A stretch of DNA of 64,000 nucleotides from JBJMLO01 sp045805265. GTDB lineage: Bacteria; Actinomycetota; UBA4738; JACQTL01. The notes beneath the pieces were generated by a model that saw only the letters and a list, made by a program, of their open reading frames with translations, had not been told where the DNA came from and did no database searches. The stretch lies in contig JBJMLO010000021.1 in assembly GCA_045805265.1 (NCBI GenBank), forward strand, positions 1-64,000, given 5' to 3'. Of the stretch, positions 8,403-17,099 are shown piece after piece (position 1 is the first letter of the stretch; every line of letters begins with the position of its first letter). The translations under genes and the position numbers were made by a program.

Positions 8403-8786
8403 TCAGCGAGACACCACGGTGACGGCGGTTCCGATTCCGGGGGCGCGGGCGAGGCGCCGGTCACCCGTCAGCAGCGCGCAGTCGAGGGCCTCGGCGAGCG
8501 CCACGTACGATGCGTCGTAGGCCGACAGGTTGTTCCGAAGCTGCCAGACCCGCCCGAGGAGGCCGAAGACCGGATGGCGGATCATGCCCATGCGTCGCCA
8601 CGCGTCGATGGCGGCCCAGCCCGGGCCGGCCCCGATGTCGCCCGCGGCCACCATTCGGCGCAGTCCGTTGGTGACCTCGGAATCGATCAGATGCGGAGCG
8701 TGGAGCAGTTGGGCACCGAGCAGCCGGCGCGCCGGGCCGTCGTTGAGGAGGGCCATCAACGCCGCGGAGGCGTCGACCACGATCAC
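8403..8786 (-). CDS. vapC: PIN-domain ribonuclease toxin (VapC), module 2
   Basis: A 127-residue VapC-like protein beginning VIVVDASAAL at a GTG that overlaps the antitoxin stop (GTGA). Expected acidic residues are present: Asp of VDAS, Glu of DSEVTNGLRR, Asp of YDASYVALAEAL and Asp of LLTGDRRL. This form is typical of VapC partners of FitA-like ribbon-helix-helix antitoxins. It ends 158 bases before module 1, which is read in the same direction, so the two modules lie in tandem but are of different families. Confidence 0.9.
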   Translation of the reverse strand: MIVVDASAALMALLNDGPARRLLGAQLLHAPHLIDSEVTNGLRRMVAAGDIGAGPGWAAIDAWRRMGMIRHPVFGLLGRVWQLRNNLSAYDASYVALAEALDCALLTGDRRLARAPGIGTAVTVVSR

Positions 8787-9004
8787 CGCGCGGCCCGGTC
8801 GGCCTCCAGACCTGCGACGATCCCGTCGGGGTCGACGTCGAGATCCGGGAGCGCGCCGAGGAGCGTGGGGTTGTCCGCCCTCCGAGTGACCTCTGCCAGC
8901 TCCCGCACCGCGACGGCGTTCACGGACATTCCTTCTTTCGAAGCGAGCCGCCTGAGGCGCTCGATGACTTCCTCGGGAACGTTCCGCAGGTAGAGTGTGC
9001 TCAT
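8783..9004 (-). CDS. vapB: FitA/VapB-type ribbon-helix-helix antitoxin, module 2
   Basis: A 73-residue antitoxin: MSTLYLRNVPEEVIERLRRL is the ribbon and first helix, and ASKEGMSVNAVAVRELAEV the second helix, as in FitA/Arc-like repressors. The C-terminal tail carries the hydrophobic and acidic residues that usually fill the toxin site. The ATG was chosen because the family always begins directly with the ribbon strand. It precedes the toxin and overlaps it by four bases. The divergent synthase gene starts 105 bases away, so the gap must hold both promoters. Confidence 0.88.
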   Translation of the reverse strand: MSTLYLRNVPEEVIERLRRLASKEGMSVNAVAVRELAEVTRRADNPTLLGALPDLDVDPDGIVAGLEADRAAR

Positions 9005-9109
9005 GTCGCAGAATGCTAGCAGTTTGGCCGCAGGCCGGATCGGGGGCTGCGGCCAGCCTGGCGGCGCAGCGACTGCGTCGAATCGGGGGCTCGGCGCCCG
9101 TCCGCACCG

Positions 9110-10300
9110 GTGAGGGTCGCACTCCTCACCCGGGAGTACCCGCCCGAAGTGTACGGAGGGGCCGGCGTGCACGTCGAGTACCTCTCCCGCGAGCTGGCCC
9201 GCCGGGTCGACCTGTCAGTGCGGTGCTTCGGCGCGCCACGGCCGCCGGATCCGAAGATCGACGTCCGGGCGATGGCCGGCTGGTCCGAGCTGGAAGGCGC
9301 CGGCGCTGCGACCGAGGCGTTGTCGGTGAACCTGGCGATGGCCGCGTCGGTGTCCGGCGCGGACCTGGTCCACAGCCACACGTGGTACGCGAACATGGCC
9401 GGCCACCTGGCGAGTCTGCGGCACGGCGTCCCGCACGTCGTGACGTCGCACAGCCTGGAGCCGCTGCGCCCGTGGAAGGCCGAGCAGCTCGGGGCCGGCG
9501 GGTATGCGATCTCGTCGTGGTGCGAGCGGACGGCGGTGGAATCCGCGGGCGCCGTGATCGCGGTCTCGGGGGCGATGCGCGACGACGTGCTGCGCACGTA
9601 CCCGGCCGTGGACCCGACGCGGGTCCACGTCATCCACAACGGCATCGACGCTGGGGAGTACCGCCCGGTGGAGGACGACTCGTCGGTGCGGGCGGCTGGT
9701 GTCGACCCCGACCGGCCGATCGTGCTGTTCGTGGGCCGGGTCACCCGGCAGAAGGGCATCGTCCACCTGGTCCGGGCCGCGGCCTCGATCGACCCGGCGG
9801 CGCAGGTGGTCCTGCTCGCCGGAGCCCCCGACACGCCCCGGATCGGCAGGGAGATGGCGGCCGCGGTGGACGACGCCCGCCGCGCCCGCGCCGGCATCGT
9901 GTGGATCGACGCGATGCTGCCCCGGACCGAGGTGATCCGATTCCTGTCCCGCGCGCTGGTGTTCGTGTGTCCGTCGGTCTACGAGCCGCTCGGCATCGTG
10001 AACCTCGAGGCCATGGCGTGCGGGACGGCGGTCGTGGCATCGACCGTCGGCGGGATCCCGGAGGTCGTCGACGACGGCGTGACCGGCCTGCTGGTCCCGA
10101 TGGAGCAGGAGGTCACGGGCGAGCCCGCAGACCCCGCCCGGTTCTCCCGCGACCTGGCGGGGGCCGTGAACCAGCTGATCGCCGACCCCGACCGGGCCCG
10201 GGCGATGGGAGAGGCCGGCCGCCGCCGCGTCCTCGAGCGCTTCACGTGGAGCACCGTGGCCGAGAGAACGGTCGAGCTGTATGTTCGTCAGCTCGGATGA
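9110..10300 (+). CDS. glgA: GT4 glucosyltransferase, actinobacterial glycogen synthase / maltose-1-phosphate synthase (GlgA/GlgM)
   Basis: A 396-residue cytosolic GT-B enzyme. It opens with RVALLTREYPPEVYGGAGVH, the N-terminal signature of the actinobacterial GlgA family, which uses ADP- or UDP-glucose to extend alpha-glucan or to make maltose 1-phosphate (GlgM). The C-terminal half has the nucleotide-sugar motifs LFVGRVTRQKG and PSVYEPLGIVNLEAMACG, where the E-x7-E pair lies. Length is normal for the family. It starts with GTG and its stop overlaps the ATG of the next gene. No glgC, glgB or glgE lies in the window, so which of the two reactions it performs cannot be settled here. Confidence 0.92.
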   Translation: MRVALLTREYPPEVYGGAGVHVEYLSRELARRVDLSVRCFGAPRPPDPKIDVRAMAGWSELEGAGAATEALSVNLAMAASVSGADLVHSHTWYANMAGHLASLRHGVPHVVTSHSLEPLRPWKAEQLGAGGYAISSWCERTAVESAGAVIAVSGAMRDDVLRTYPAVDPTRVHVIHNGIDAGEYRPVEDDSSVRAAGVDPDRPIVLFVGRVTRQKGIVHLVRAAASIDPAAQVVLLAGAPDTPRIGREMAAAVDDARRARAGIVWIDAMLPRTEVIRFLSRALVFVCPSVYEPLGIVNLEAMACGTAVVASTVGGIPEVVDDGVTGLLVPMEQEVTGEPADPARFSRDLAGAVNQLIADPDRARAMGEAGRRRVLERFTWSTVAERTVELYVRQLG

Positions 10301-11643
10301 CGGCGGTCACCCGAGGGCGTAACGCCGGCCGCCGCGGGCGAGACTCGAAGCCGATGCCGGACGTGTCGTTCTCCGGGCTGTTGATCGTCTCGGTGGTGGC
10401 GTTCACGTCCCCCCTGGCGCTCGGGCTGTTCCCGAAGGTGAAGGTCCCCTCGGCCGTCCTCGAGATCGTCCTCGGGATCGTGATCGGGCCGTCGGTGCTG
10501 AACTGGGTGCAGCCCGATCTCGCCATCCGGGTCGTGGCGCTGGTCGGGCTGGCGTTCCTGCTGTTCCTGGCCGGTCTCGAGGTCGACGTCACCCGGTTGC
10601 GCGGCCGCGTGCTCCGGCTGACGACCACCGGGTTCGTGATCTCGCTGGCCCTGGGGCTGGCGATCGGGTTCGCCCTGCACGCGGCGGGTCAGGTCCAGTC
10701 CGCCGTCCTGGTCGGGATCATCCTGGTCGCGACGTCGCTGGGGCTGGTGGCCGCGGTGCTGAAGGACGCCGGAGAGACCACCTCGCCGTTCGGGCTGCTC
10801 GTGATCGCGGGGTCGACCATCGCGGACTTCGGCGCGGTGATCCTGCTGTCGCTGCTGTTCTCCATGGAGTCGAGCGGCGCCGGCACCAAATTGATCCTGC
10901 TCGGGATGTTCGTGCTGCTGATCGCGGCGGTAGGCTTCGCCGTGGCCCGCGCGGGGCGGTCGATGCGCCTCACCGAGGTGTTGAACCGGCTGCAGGACAC
11001 CACCGCCCAGATCCGCGTGCGCGGCGCGATGGTGCTGCTGCTGGCGTTCGTCGCGCTGGCCGAGAACTTCGGCCTGGAGACGATCCTCGGCGCGTTCATG
11101 GCCGGCGCCGTGTTGTCGCTCGTCGACCGGGACCGGGCGATGACGCACCCCAACTTCCGGCTGAAGCTCGAGGCGATGGGGTTCGGTCTGTTCGTCCCGG
11201 TGTTCTTCGTGTCGAGCGGGCTGTCGTTCAACCTCGACGCGCTGTTCTCGAGCGCGTCGACGATCCTGCGGATCCCGATCTTTCTCGCGGCGCTTCTGGT
11301 CGTTCGAGGAGTCCCTGCGCTGCTCTACCGGAGCGTGGTCGACCGCAAGCGCGTCATCGCCGCCGGCCTGCTGCAGGCCACGTCGCTGCCGTTCATCGTG
11401 GCGGCCACGCAGATCGGGCTGGCCCTCGGCAAGGTCTCGGAGGCGACGGCGGCCGGGCTGGTGGCGGCCGGCCTGCTGTCGGTGGTGCTGTTCCCGGCGC
11501 TCGCGGTGTCGATGCTCCGTGCGAGAGCAGCGGAGGAGGCGGGGACGGGCGGAGAGACGGCGATGCGCCGGCTTCAGTCCGGCGAGGTCGTGGAACCGGA
11601 CGCCCCGTCGACGACGGAGCCCCACGAAGGCCGAAAGCCGTAG
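10297..11643 (+). CDS. Kef-type monovalent cation/proton antiporter (CPA2 family)
   Basis: A membrane protein of 448 residues with about 12 hydrophobic segments. The conserved N-terminal motif SAVLEIVLGIVIGPSVLNWV and LFLAGLEVDV belong to the Na+/H+ exchanger/Kef fold (PF00999). There is no C-terminal TrkA-N domain; the tail is a short charged stretch. The ATG given overlaps the synthase stop (ATGA); an alternative ATG 57 bases later (MPDVSFSG) would remove a basic 19-residue extension and fits relatives better. Probable role: K+ or Na+ efflux against protons. The link with the glucan enzyme is positional only; osmotic adjustment is a possible theme (inference). Confidence 0.88.
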   Translation: MTAVTRGRNAGRRGRDSKPMPDVSFSGLLIVSVVAFTSPLALGLFPKVKVPSAVLEIVLGIVIGPSVLNWVQPDLAIRVVALVGLAFLLFLAGLEVDVTRLRGRVLRLTTTGFVISLALGLAIGFALHAAGQVQSAVLVGIILVATSLGLVAAVLKDAGETTSPFGLLVIAGSTIADFGAVILLSLLFSMESSGAGTKLILLGMFVLLIAAVGFAVARAGRSMRLTEVLNRLQDTTAQIRVRGAMVLLLAFVALAENFGLETILGAFMAGAVLSLVDRDRAMTHPNFRLKLEAMGFGLFVPVFFVSSGLSFNLDALFSSASTILRIPIFLAALLVVRGVPALLYRSVVDRKRVIAAGLLQATSLPFIVAATQIGLALGKVSEATAAGLVAAGLLSVVLFPALAVSMLRARAAEEAGTGGETAMRRLQSGEVVEPDAPSTTEPHEGRKP

Positions 11644-11763
11644 GGAAACATCCGCCGCCCGGATGCCGCCCGAGTCTCGACAAACGGGCACGGGGTGTCA
11701 GGATGTCCCTATTGGGTGGCTCGTGCGCCGCTGGCGGCCACGGCCGGGAACCAGGGAGGCGGC

Positions 11764-13749
11764 ATGCAATCGTCTGGCAACGGCTCATTCGTTCGCGCGC
11801 GCCGGTCGGTGCTCGCGGCGTTCACCTCGTCGGCAGTCGTCGTGGCGGTCATCGCCCTGGCCTCCCCGGCCCAGGCGACCACCATCACCGTGAACTGCTC
11901 GTCCCAGAACCTGCAGACCAAGATCAACGCCGCCCCGGCGGGGGCGACCCTGTTGATCAAGGGCACATGCATCGGGAACTTCCTCGTGAACAAGGTCCTT
12001 ACGCTGAAGGGGAACCCCTCGGCCACGCTGGACGGCAACGACTCGGGGACGACGCTCACGGCACCCACCACCCACACGGTGCACCTGATCGCGCTCACGA
12101 TCACCGGGGGTGCGGCGATCGCCGGAGCCGGGATCAACCGGCAGGGGTCGGGACACAAGCCGCTCACCCTCAACGGCGTGACCGTGGAGGGCAACCTGGC
12201 CTCCGGACCGAGCGTCGCCGAGGGGGGCGGGATCTTCGCGAACAACGGCCCGGTCACGCTGACGAACTCCCACGTGGTCGACAACCGGGCGTCGGTCTCC
12301 AGCTCCTCCGGAAGTGCCACGGCGGTAGCCGGAGGCATGGCGTCGAACGGTCCGGTCACGCTCGTCGGCTCCACGGTGAGCTCGAACCGGGCGGTCGCGA
12401 GCTCCTCCGTCGGCAGCGCGGTCGCCGTGGGAGGCGGCCTGATCGGGGGGACCGCGAACGTGAAGTTCGTGATGATGTCGTCGCACGTTGACGACAACCG
12501 TGCCACGTCCATCGCCGCGACCAGTGCCACCAGCGTCAATGGTGGCCTCGCCTGGTCCACCGGGGGAGACCTCGTGGTCCAGAGCTCGACGGTCTCCGGA
12601 AACCTGGCGACGGCGACCACCACGGCCGGGACGGACGCCGCCGTCGCCGTCACCGGCGGCTTTGCCGCCACCTTCGACGTCGGGACCGTGGCGGGGCTGA
12701 GGATGGCCGGGAACCAGGCGACGGCCACCTCATCCGGTGGGAACGCCACTGCGGTCGCAGGTGGGTTCAACGCCAGTGCCGGAACGAAGTTGACCATGAC
12801 GGGGGCTCGGATCACCGGGACACGCGTGACGGCGACCGGCGCCGGCACGGCGACCGCGGTCAACGGCGGCCTGGAAAGCAGTGGTCGCCTGATCCTGCGT
12901 TCCTCCGTCGTCTCCACCTCGACGGTTCGCACCGATTCGGGAACGGGCGCGGCGACCTCGGTGAGCGCGGGCCTGAGCCAGAGCGGTCCCCTGTCGATGA
13001 CCAAGACGACCATCGATCAGAACCACCTGATCGCACGCTCTGACAGCAGCAACGCCGTGGCCGTCTCGGCGGGAATGAGCGCCGGAGACCAGGCCAACAT
13101 CACCGCGTCCACGATCAGCCGGAACACCATCCAGGCAACCGCAACGGGGTCCAGCACCGCACAGGCTCAGGCAGCCGGCATTCGGCTGAGCGGCTCGCCC
13201 CCGATCAAGGTCACGAACTCGACGGTCGCGAGCAACATCGCCCGGGCGGAGTCGTCGGCCGCCACCGGGACCGCCATCTCGATCGGAGGAGGCATCGACT
13301 CCACCGCGGATTCGTTGCTCCTGACCAACGCGACCCTCGCCCGGAACCTCGTCGGCGGGGTGGGCGCCACCAAGACGTTCCGGGGCGGCGGCCTGGCCGT
13401 GGAGGGCGGGACCACCACGCTGAAGGCGACGATCCTCGCGCTCAACACGGCGCCGGCCGCCGGAGGCCCGAACTGCTTCGGTCCGGTGGCCTCAGCGGGC
13501 AACAACGTGCTGGGCACCACCGCCGGCTGCACGTTCGCCCACAAGCCCACCGACAAGCTGAACCGGAACCCTCAGCTGGGGGCGCTGGCCAACAACGGCG
13601 GGCCCACGCTCACGCTGGCGCTGCTGAACGGCAGCCCGGCGCTGAACGTGATCGCGCCCGCCGCGTGCGCCGTCTCCACGGACCAGCGCGGCGTCCATCG
13701 ACCTCAGGGTCCGAGGTGCGACGTGGGCTCCTACGAGCGGAAGGTCTGA
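11764..13749 (+). CDS. Secreted beta-helix protein with choice-of-anchor Q type C terminus (paralog 2)
   Basis: A 661-residue paralog of the protein at 5073. The ATG follows GGGAGG at normal spacing. A Sec signal peptide ends at SPAQA. The mature N terminus (VNCSSQNLQTKINAAPAG, then LKGNPSATLDGND) and the C-terminal 150 residues (NNVLGTTAGC, then LNRNPQLGALANNGGPT and QGPRCDVGSYE) are nearly the same as in the other copies. The middle consists of irregular beta-helix rungs rich in Ala, Ser, Thr and Gly with recurring AVAGG and STVSSN, and it is the most diverged part. Likely surface-exposed; no active site is recognisable. Confidence 0.85.
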   Translation: MQSSGNGSFVRARRSVLAAFTSSAVVVAVIALASPAQATTITVNCSSQNLQTKINAAPAGATLLIKGTCIGNFLVNKVLTLKGNPSATLDGNDSGTTLTAPTTHTVHLIALTITGGAAIAGAGINRQGSGHKPLTLNGVTVEGNLASGPSVAEGGGIFANNGPVTLTNSHVVDNRASVSSSSGSATAVAGGMASNGPVTLVGSTVSSNRAVASSSVGSAVAVGGGLIGGTANVKFVMMSSHVDDNRATSIAATSATSVNGGLAWSTGGDLVVQSSTVSGNLATATTTAGTDAAVAVTGGFAATFDVGTVAGLRMAGNQATATSSGGNATAVAGGFNASAGTKLTMTGARITGTRVTATGAGTATAVNGGLESSGRLILRSSVVSTSTVRTDSGTGAATSVSAGLSQSGPLSMTKTTIDQNHLIARSDSSNAVAVSAGMSAGDQANITASTISRNTIQATATGSSTAQAQAAGIRLSGSPPIKVTNSTVASNIARAESSAATGTAISIGGGIDSTADSLLLTNATLARNLVGGVGATKTFRGGGLAVEGGTTTLKATILALNTAPAAGGPNCFGPVASAGNNVLGTTAGCTFAHKPTDKLNRNPQLGALANNGGPTLTLALLNGSPALNVIAPAACAVSTDQRGVHRPQGPRCDVGSYERKV

Positions 13750-13845
13750 GACTCAGCCCGGCACACGTCATGTCGAGGTGAGCTCGCTCGCTTCGCTGCC
13801 CGCCAGGTCCCGGTCAGAGGAGTCTCCTGCGTCCCGCCAGCACAT

Positions 13846-13864
13846 GATGTATGCTGCATACATC
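13846..13864. promoter_or_regulatory. Perfect 9-bp palindrome touching the start of antitoxin 3
   Basis: GATGTATGC and GCATACATC are exact inverted copies around a single T and end at the base before the antitoxin GTG. It also contains TATGCT, a possible -10 box. No ribosome site is visible, so transcription starting at or just before the GTG (leaderless mRNA) with the antitoxin binding this palindrome is the simplest reading. Confidence 0.6.
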
Positions 13865-14143
13865 GTGAAGCGCACGCAGATCTACCTCGAGGAAGAGCAG
13901 GACCGGAAGCTGGGCCTGAGAGCCTCGGCGGCCCGGGTCACCAAGTCCACGCTCATCCGACAGGCGATCGATGCCCTCCTGGAATCGCCTACGGACGACG
14001 CGCAGCGCCTGGCACGCTTCCATGCGGCCCTCGACGAGGTCGAACGCAAGCCGATCCCGATCGAGGGCGGCCGATCGTATGTCGAGGCGATCCGCGAGGC
14101 CGACACCCGACGCCAGGCCGAGATCGACACACGCCGAGGATGA
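13865..14143 (+). CDS. vapB: Ribbon-helix-helix antitoxin (VapB/CopG type), module 3
   Basis: A 92-residue antitoxin. KRTQIYLEEEQDRKLGLRAS followed by VTKSTLIRQAIDALL is a CopG/MetJ-type ribbon-helix-helix DNA-binding unit. The C-terminal half, rich in Arg and Glu, would bind the toxin. The GTG was preferred to upstream ATG codons because the family starts with the ribbon strand and because the perfect operator palindrome lies directly before it. It is coupled to the toxin by an ATGA overlap. Confidence 0.88.
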   Translation: MKRTQIYLEEEQDRKLGLRASAARVTKSTLIRQAIDALLESPTDDAQRLARFHAALDEVERKPIPIEGGRSYVEAIREADTRRQAEIDTRRG

Positions 14144-14517
14144 ACGTCCTGTTCGACACCTCCATCGTCATCGACCTGCTCCGGGGCCTCCCGGGCGCGC
14201 TTCGCTACTCGAGATCGCTCGAGGAGCCGCCCGCGTGCTCGGAGATCACCCGGGTCGAGGTGCTCCGAGGCCTCCGGAGCTCGGAGCGCGGGCCGGCCGA
14301 GCGTCTGCTCGGCGAGTTCGGATGGGCCGGCGTCGACGAGTCGATCGCCCGCCGCGCCGGCGAGATGGGACGGACATGGAGGCGCAGCCACCCCGGCATC
14401 GCCACGGCCGACCTGATCATCGCGGCCACCTCGGAGGAGCTCGGCCTTCCTCTCGCGACGCTGAACACGAAGCACTTCCCGATGTTTCGTAGTCTGCGCC
14501 CGCCCTACCGGGGATAA
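14140..14517 (+). CDS. vapC: PIN-domain ribonuclease toxin (VapC), module 3
   Basis: A 125-residue VapC. Expected metal-binding residues are present: Asp in NVLFDTSIVID, Glu in SEITRVEVLRGL and Asp in TADLIIAA. In the fourth motif (LATLNTKHFPMF) Asn stands where many PIN proteins have Asp, a variant common in the VapC group with NxKHF. The start overlaps the antitoxin stop by four bases. The module sits between beta-helix gene 2 and the orphan anti-sigma gene, exactly where a paralog/anti-sigma unit would otherwise be continuous. Confidence 0.9.
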   Translation: MNVLFDTSIVIDLLRGLPGALRYSRSLEEPPACSEITRVEVLRGLRSSERGPAERLLGEFGWAGVDESIARRAGEMGRTWRRSHPGIATADLIIAATSEELGLPLATLNTKHFPMFRSLRPPYRG

Positions 14518-14524
14518 GGGGTTG

Positions 14525-14556
14525 GATCGAACAGCTGGATGCTCCCCTGCTCGATC
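14525..14556. terminator. Imperfect hairpin after toxin-antitoxin module 3
   Basis: GATCGAACAG (14525-14534) and CTGCTCGATC (14547-14556) pair at nine of ten positions around a 12-base loop, eight bases after the toxin stop. No T-run follows. It could end transcription of the module and of the convergent anti-sigma gene. Confidence 0.4.
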
Positions 14557-14582
14557 GGAGGAGTGCCCCAGGTCCGGGGGCG

Positions 14583-14813
14583 TCAGGCGGACTTCCACTC
14601 CTGGAACACGCGCAGGAGGTCCTCGCGGGCCGGTTCCGGGATCTCCTCCTCGGCGAGGCGGCCGGTCAGGCGCAGGACCGTGCGCACCTGGTCCAGGTAG
14701 GCGGTGCAGTGAGGGCAGCCCTGGGGGTGGTCCTGGAACCGCGCGCGGTCCTCCGGTGCGAGGGTGCCCTCGAGGTACCTGGTGATGCACTCGACGAGCT
14801 CGCGGCAAGGCAT
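14583..14813 (-). CDS. Orphan zinc-finger anti-sigma (ZAS/zf-HC2) protein, N-terminally shortened copy
   Basis: A 76-residue protein with the zinc motif H-x3-C-x2-C (H29, C33, C36). By eye about 62 of 76 residues match the last 76 of the anti-sigma factor at 17100. Its partner sigma gene is missing: where the other copy begins 20 codons earlier inside the sigma stop codon, this one meets an in-frame TGA ten codons before the ATG. No ribosome site precedes the ATG. It may still sequester a sigma factor if translated, but it looks like a leftover of a duplication. The full-length C-terminal helix (REDLLRVFQEWKSA) is conserved, so decay, if any, is recent. Confidence 0.7.
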   Translation of the reverse strand: MPCRELVECITRYLEGTLAPEDRARFQDHPQGCPHCTAYLDQVRTVLRLTGRLAEEEIPEPAREDLLRVFQEWKSA

Positions 14814-15062
14814 CGCGGCGGGCTCGCCGGCGACCCGGCTCGGCGACCGTCAGGCGAACTGGTTGTCGAAGCGTCGCCGGGCCTTGACCGCAGGCGCAGG
14901 TCCCGTTCGTACCAGGCCAGCTCCTTGCCCGGGTCATCCGGCCTGGCCGAGGCTATCCGGCACGAGGAACCTGGACAAACGCACACCAATGACGAATGAT
15001 GACTGCGTCGAGTTGTCAGCGCACGGGGGCTGTTCGCGCGGGCCGGATCCAGGGGGGGCCAC

Positions 15063-17063
15063 ATGACTTCGAATGAGTGCGCTCGGCGCGGCCACCGCGT
15101 CCGGGCGATCGCAGCGGTCTGCTCCGCGGCCATGATGCTGGCGGTCGTCGCGCTGGCCACACCGGCCCAGGCGGCGACCTTCACCGTGGACTGCTCGTCC
15201 CAGAACCTGCAGACCAAGATCAACGCCGCCCCGGCGGGATCCACGCTGCTGATCAAGGGGACCTGCCTCGGCAGCTTCCTCGTGGACAAAAACCTCACCC
15301 TGAAGGGCAATCCCTCGGCCACGCTGGACGGCAACGATGCCGGCACCACGCTCACCGCCCCGAGCACGCGCACGGTGCATCTGATCGCACTCGAGATCAC
15401 GGGTGGGTCGGCGACGCTCGGGGCCGGGATCCTCCGGTTGGGGGGCGGCCACGCGCTGCTCTCCCTGGACCACGTCACGGTGGCCGACAACGTCGCCTGG
15501 GGCCCTGGAGCGGGAGGTGGCGGGATCGCCACGGACGGCGGTCCGACCACGCTCACGGACTCCGCGGTGATCCACAACCGGTCATCCGCCTCCAGCTCGA
15601 GCGGCCCTGCGACGGCGCACGCCGGAGGGATCCTGTCGAGCGGCCCGCTCACCCTCGTCCGCTCCACGGTGAGCTCGAACCGGGCCGTCGCGACCTCCTC
15701 GGTCGACAGCGCCTCCGCCACCGGTGGCGGAGTCTTCGGGGGAGGAGTGGACGCGAACCTCGTCATGAAGTCGTCGCACGTGGATGGAAACCACGCCACC
15801 GCGACCACCTCCGCGGCGGCCGGGTCTTGGGTCGCGACCGCCCTCGCCGGTGGAATCGACTGGTCGTCGACCGGGCAGCTCGTCGTGCAGACCTCGACGA
15901 TGTCCGGGAACGTCGCCTCCTCCACGGCCGTCTCGAACACCGCGGAAGCACAAGGCGGAGGCCTCGTCGGAACCTTCAAGCAGGGGACGGCGTCCGGATG
16001 GACGGTCTCGAACAATCACGTGGTGGCGACGGGTGTGAACCCCCAAGCGAAAGATGGGGGATGGAACACGAGCGTCGGAGCGGGGGGGTTGACCCTCGCC
16101 GGCACCCGAGTCACCGGATCACAGGCGACGGCCAGCGGGGCCGGGCCGGCGTGGGCCGCTACTGGAGGGTTCAGCAACACCGGGCCCCTGATCCTTCGCT
16201 CGTCGTCGGTCTCTTTCTCGGTCGTCCGCGCCGACTCCGTCGGACCCGGAGAGGCGATCGCCCTGTTCGGTGGCTTCTTCGAGAGCGGACCGCTGTCCAT
16301 GACCAAGACGACCGTGGACCAGAACCACCTGATCGCGGATTCCGACAGCGGCAGGGCCACGGCACGGTTCGGCGGCATGGAAGCCGGGGTCCCGTCGGTC
16401 ATCTCGGCGTCCACGATCAGCCGGAACACCGTCAAGGCCACGGCGCACGGTGTGGGAGAGGCGTTGGCGGGGACAGGGGGGGTGGTGATCCCTTGGAAGG
16501 CGGGCCCCCCACCGCTCTCCAGGATCACGAACTCGACGGTCGCGAGCAACATCGTCCGGGCGGAGTCCGACCCGGCCACGGGCACCGCCGAGGCCACGGG
16601 CGGCGGCATCCAGTCGGGCGGGAGCCCGCTCCTGCTGACCAACACCACCATCGCCCGGAACGTGGTGAGCGGCGTGGGGAACACGACGACGTTCCGGGGA
16701 GGCGGCCTGATCGTGAACGGCGGCACGACGACGCTGAAGGCCGCGATCCTCGCGCTCAACATCGCCCCTGCCGCGGGCGGGCCGAACTGTTTCGGGCCGG
16801 TGCACTCCAAGGGTCACAACGTGCTCGGGACGACGACCGACTGCACGTTCACCATTCAAGCGAGCGACCAGCTGGACAGTAACCCGAGGCTCGGCGCCCT
16901 GGCCCCCAACGGCGGCCCGACCCGAACGCTGGCCCTGCTGAACGGCAGCCCCGCGCTGGACGACATCCCGCCGGCGGTATGCGCCGTCGCCGTGGACCAG
17001 CGCGGCGTCCACCGGCCCCAGGGCCCCCGCTGCGACGTGGGCTCGTACGAGCGGAAGGTCTGA
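15063..17063 (+). CDS. Secreted beta-helix protein with choice-of-anchor Q type C terminus (paralog 3)
   Basis: The third paralog, 666 residues. The ATG follows AGGGGGGG, and a Sec signal peptide ends at TPAQA. The mature start (VDCSSQNLQTKINAAPAGS) and the C-terminal anchor-Q region (LGALAPNGGPTRTLALLNG, then QGPRCDVGSYERKV) match the other two. The centre has the same rung pattern but with its own substitutions, such as a Trp-bearing segment near residues 310-340 (VSNNHVVATGVNPQ) not found in paralogs 1 and 2. It ends 36 bases from the convergent anti-sigma gene. Function is unknown; a surface or extracellular role is inferred from the signal peptide and fold. Confidence 0.85.
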   Translation: MTSNECARRGHRVRAIAAVCSAAMMLAVVALATPAQAATFTVDCSSQNLQTKINAAPAGSTLLIKGTCLGSFLVDKNLTLKGNPSATLDGNDAGTTLTAPSTRTVHLIALEITGGSATLGAGILRLGGGHALLSLDHVTVADNVAWGPGAGGGGIATDGGPTTLTDSAVIHNRSSASSSSGPATAHAGGILSSGPLTLVRSTVSSNRAVATSSVDSASATGGGVFGGGVDANLVMKSSHVDGNHATATTSAAAGSWVATALAGGIDWSSTGQLVVQTSTMSGNVASSTAVSNTAEAQGGGLVGTFKQGTASGWTVSNNHVVATGVNPQAKDGGWNTSVGAGGLTLAGTRVTGSQATASGAGPAWAATGGFSNTGPLILRSSSVSFSVVRADSVGPGEAIALFGGFFESGPLSMTKTTVDQNHLIADSDSGRATARFGGMEAGVPSVISASTISRNTVKATAHGVGEALAGTGGVVIPWKAGPPPLSRITNSTVASNIVRAESDPATGTAEATGGGIQSGGSPLLLTNTTIARNVVSGVGNTTTFRGGGLIVNGGTTTLKAAILALNIAPAAGGPNCFGPVHSKGHNVLGTTTDCTFTIQASDQLDSNPRLGALAPNGGPTRTLALLNGSPALDDIPPAVCAVAVDQRGVHRPQGPRCDVGSYERKV

Positions 17064-17099
17064 GCCGGCGCGGGTACGCCTCGTTGCGTCAGGCCCGGG

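Noticed and set aside
8023..9004. Modules 1 and 2 as one tandem duplication
   Set aside because: The antitoxins belong to different folds (Phd and ribbon-helix-helix) and the PIN toxins to different subgroups, so they were acquired independently.
14846..14937. Possible decayed tail of a sigma factor upstream of the orphan anti-sigma gene (minus-strand reading with VKARRRFDNQF before a stop)
   Set aside because: The match to the C terminus of the neighbouring sigma factor is only a few basic residues and could be chance; it is not annotated as a pseudogene.
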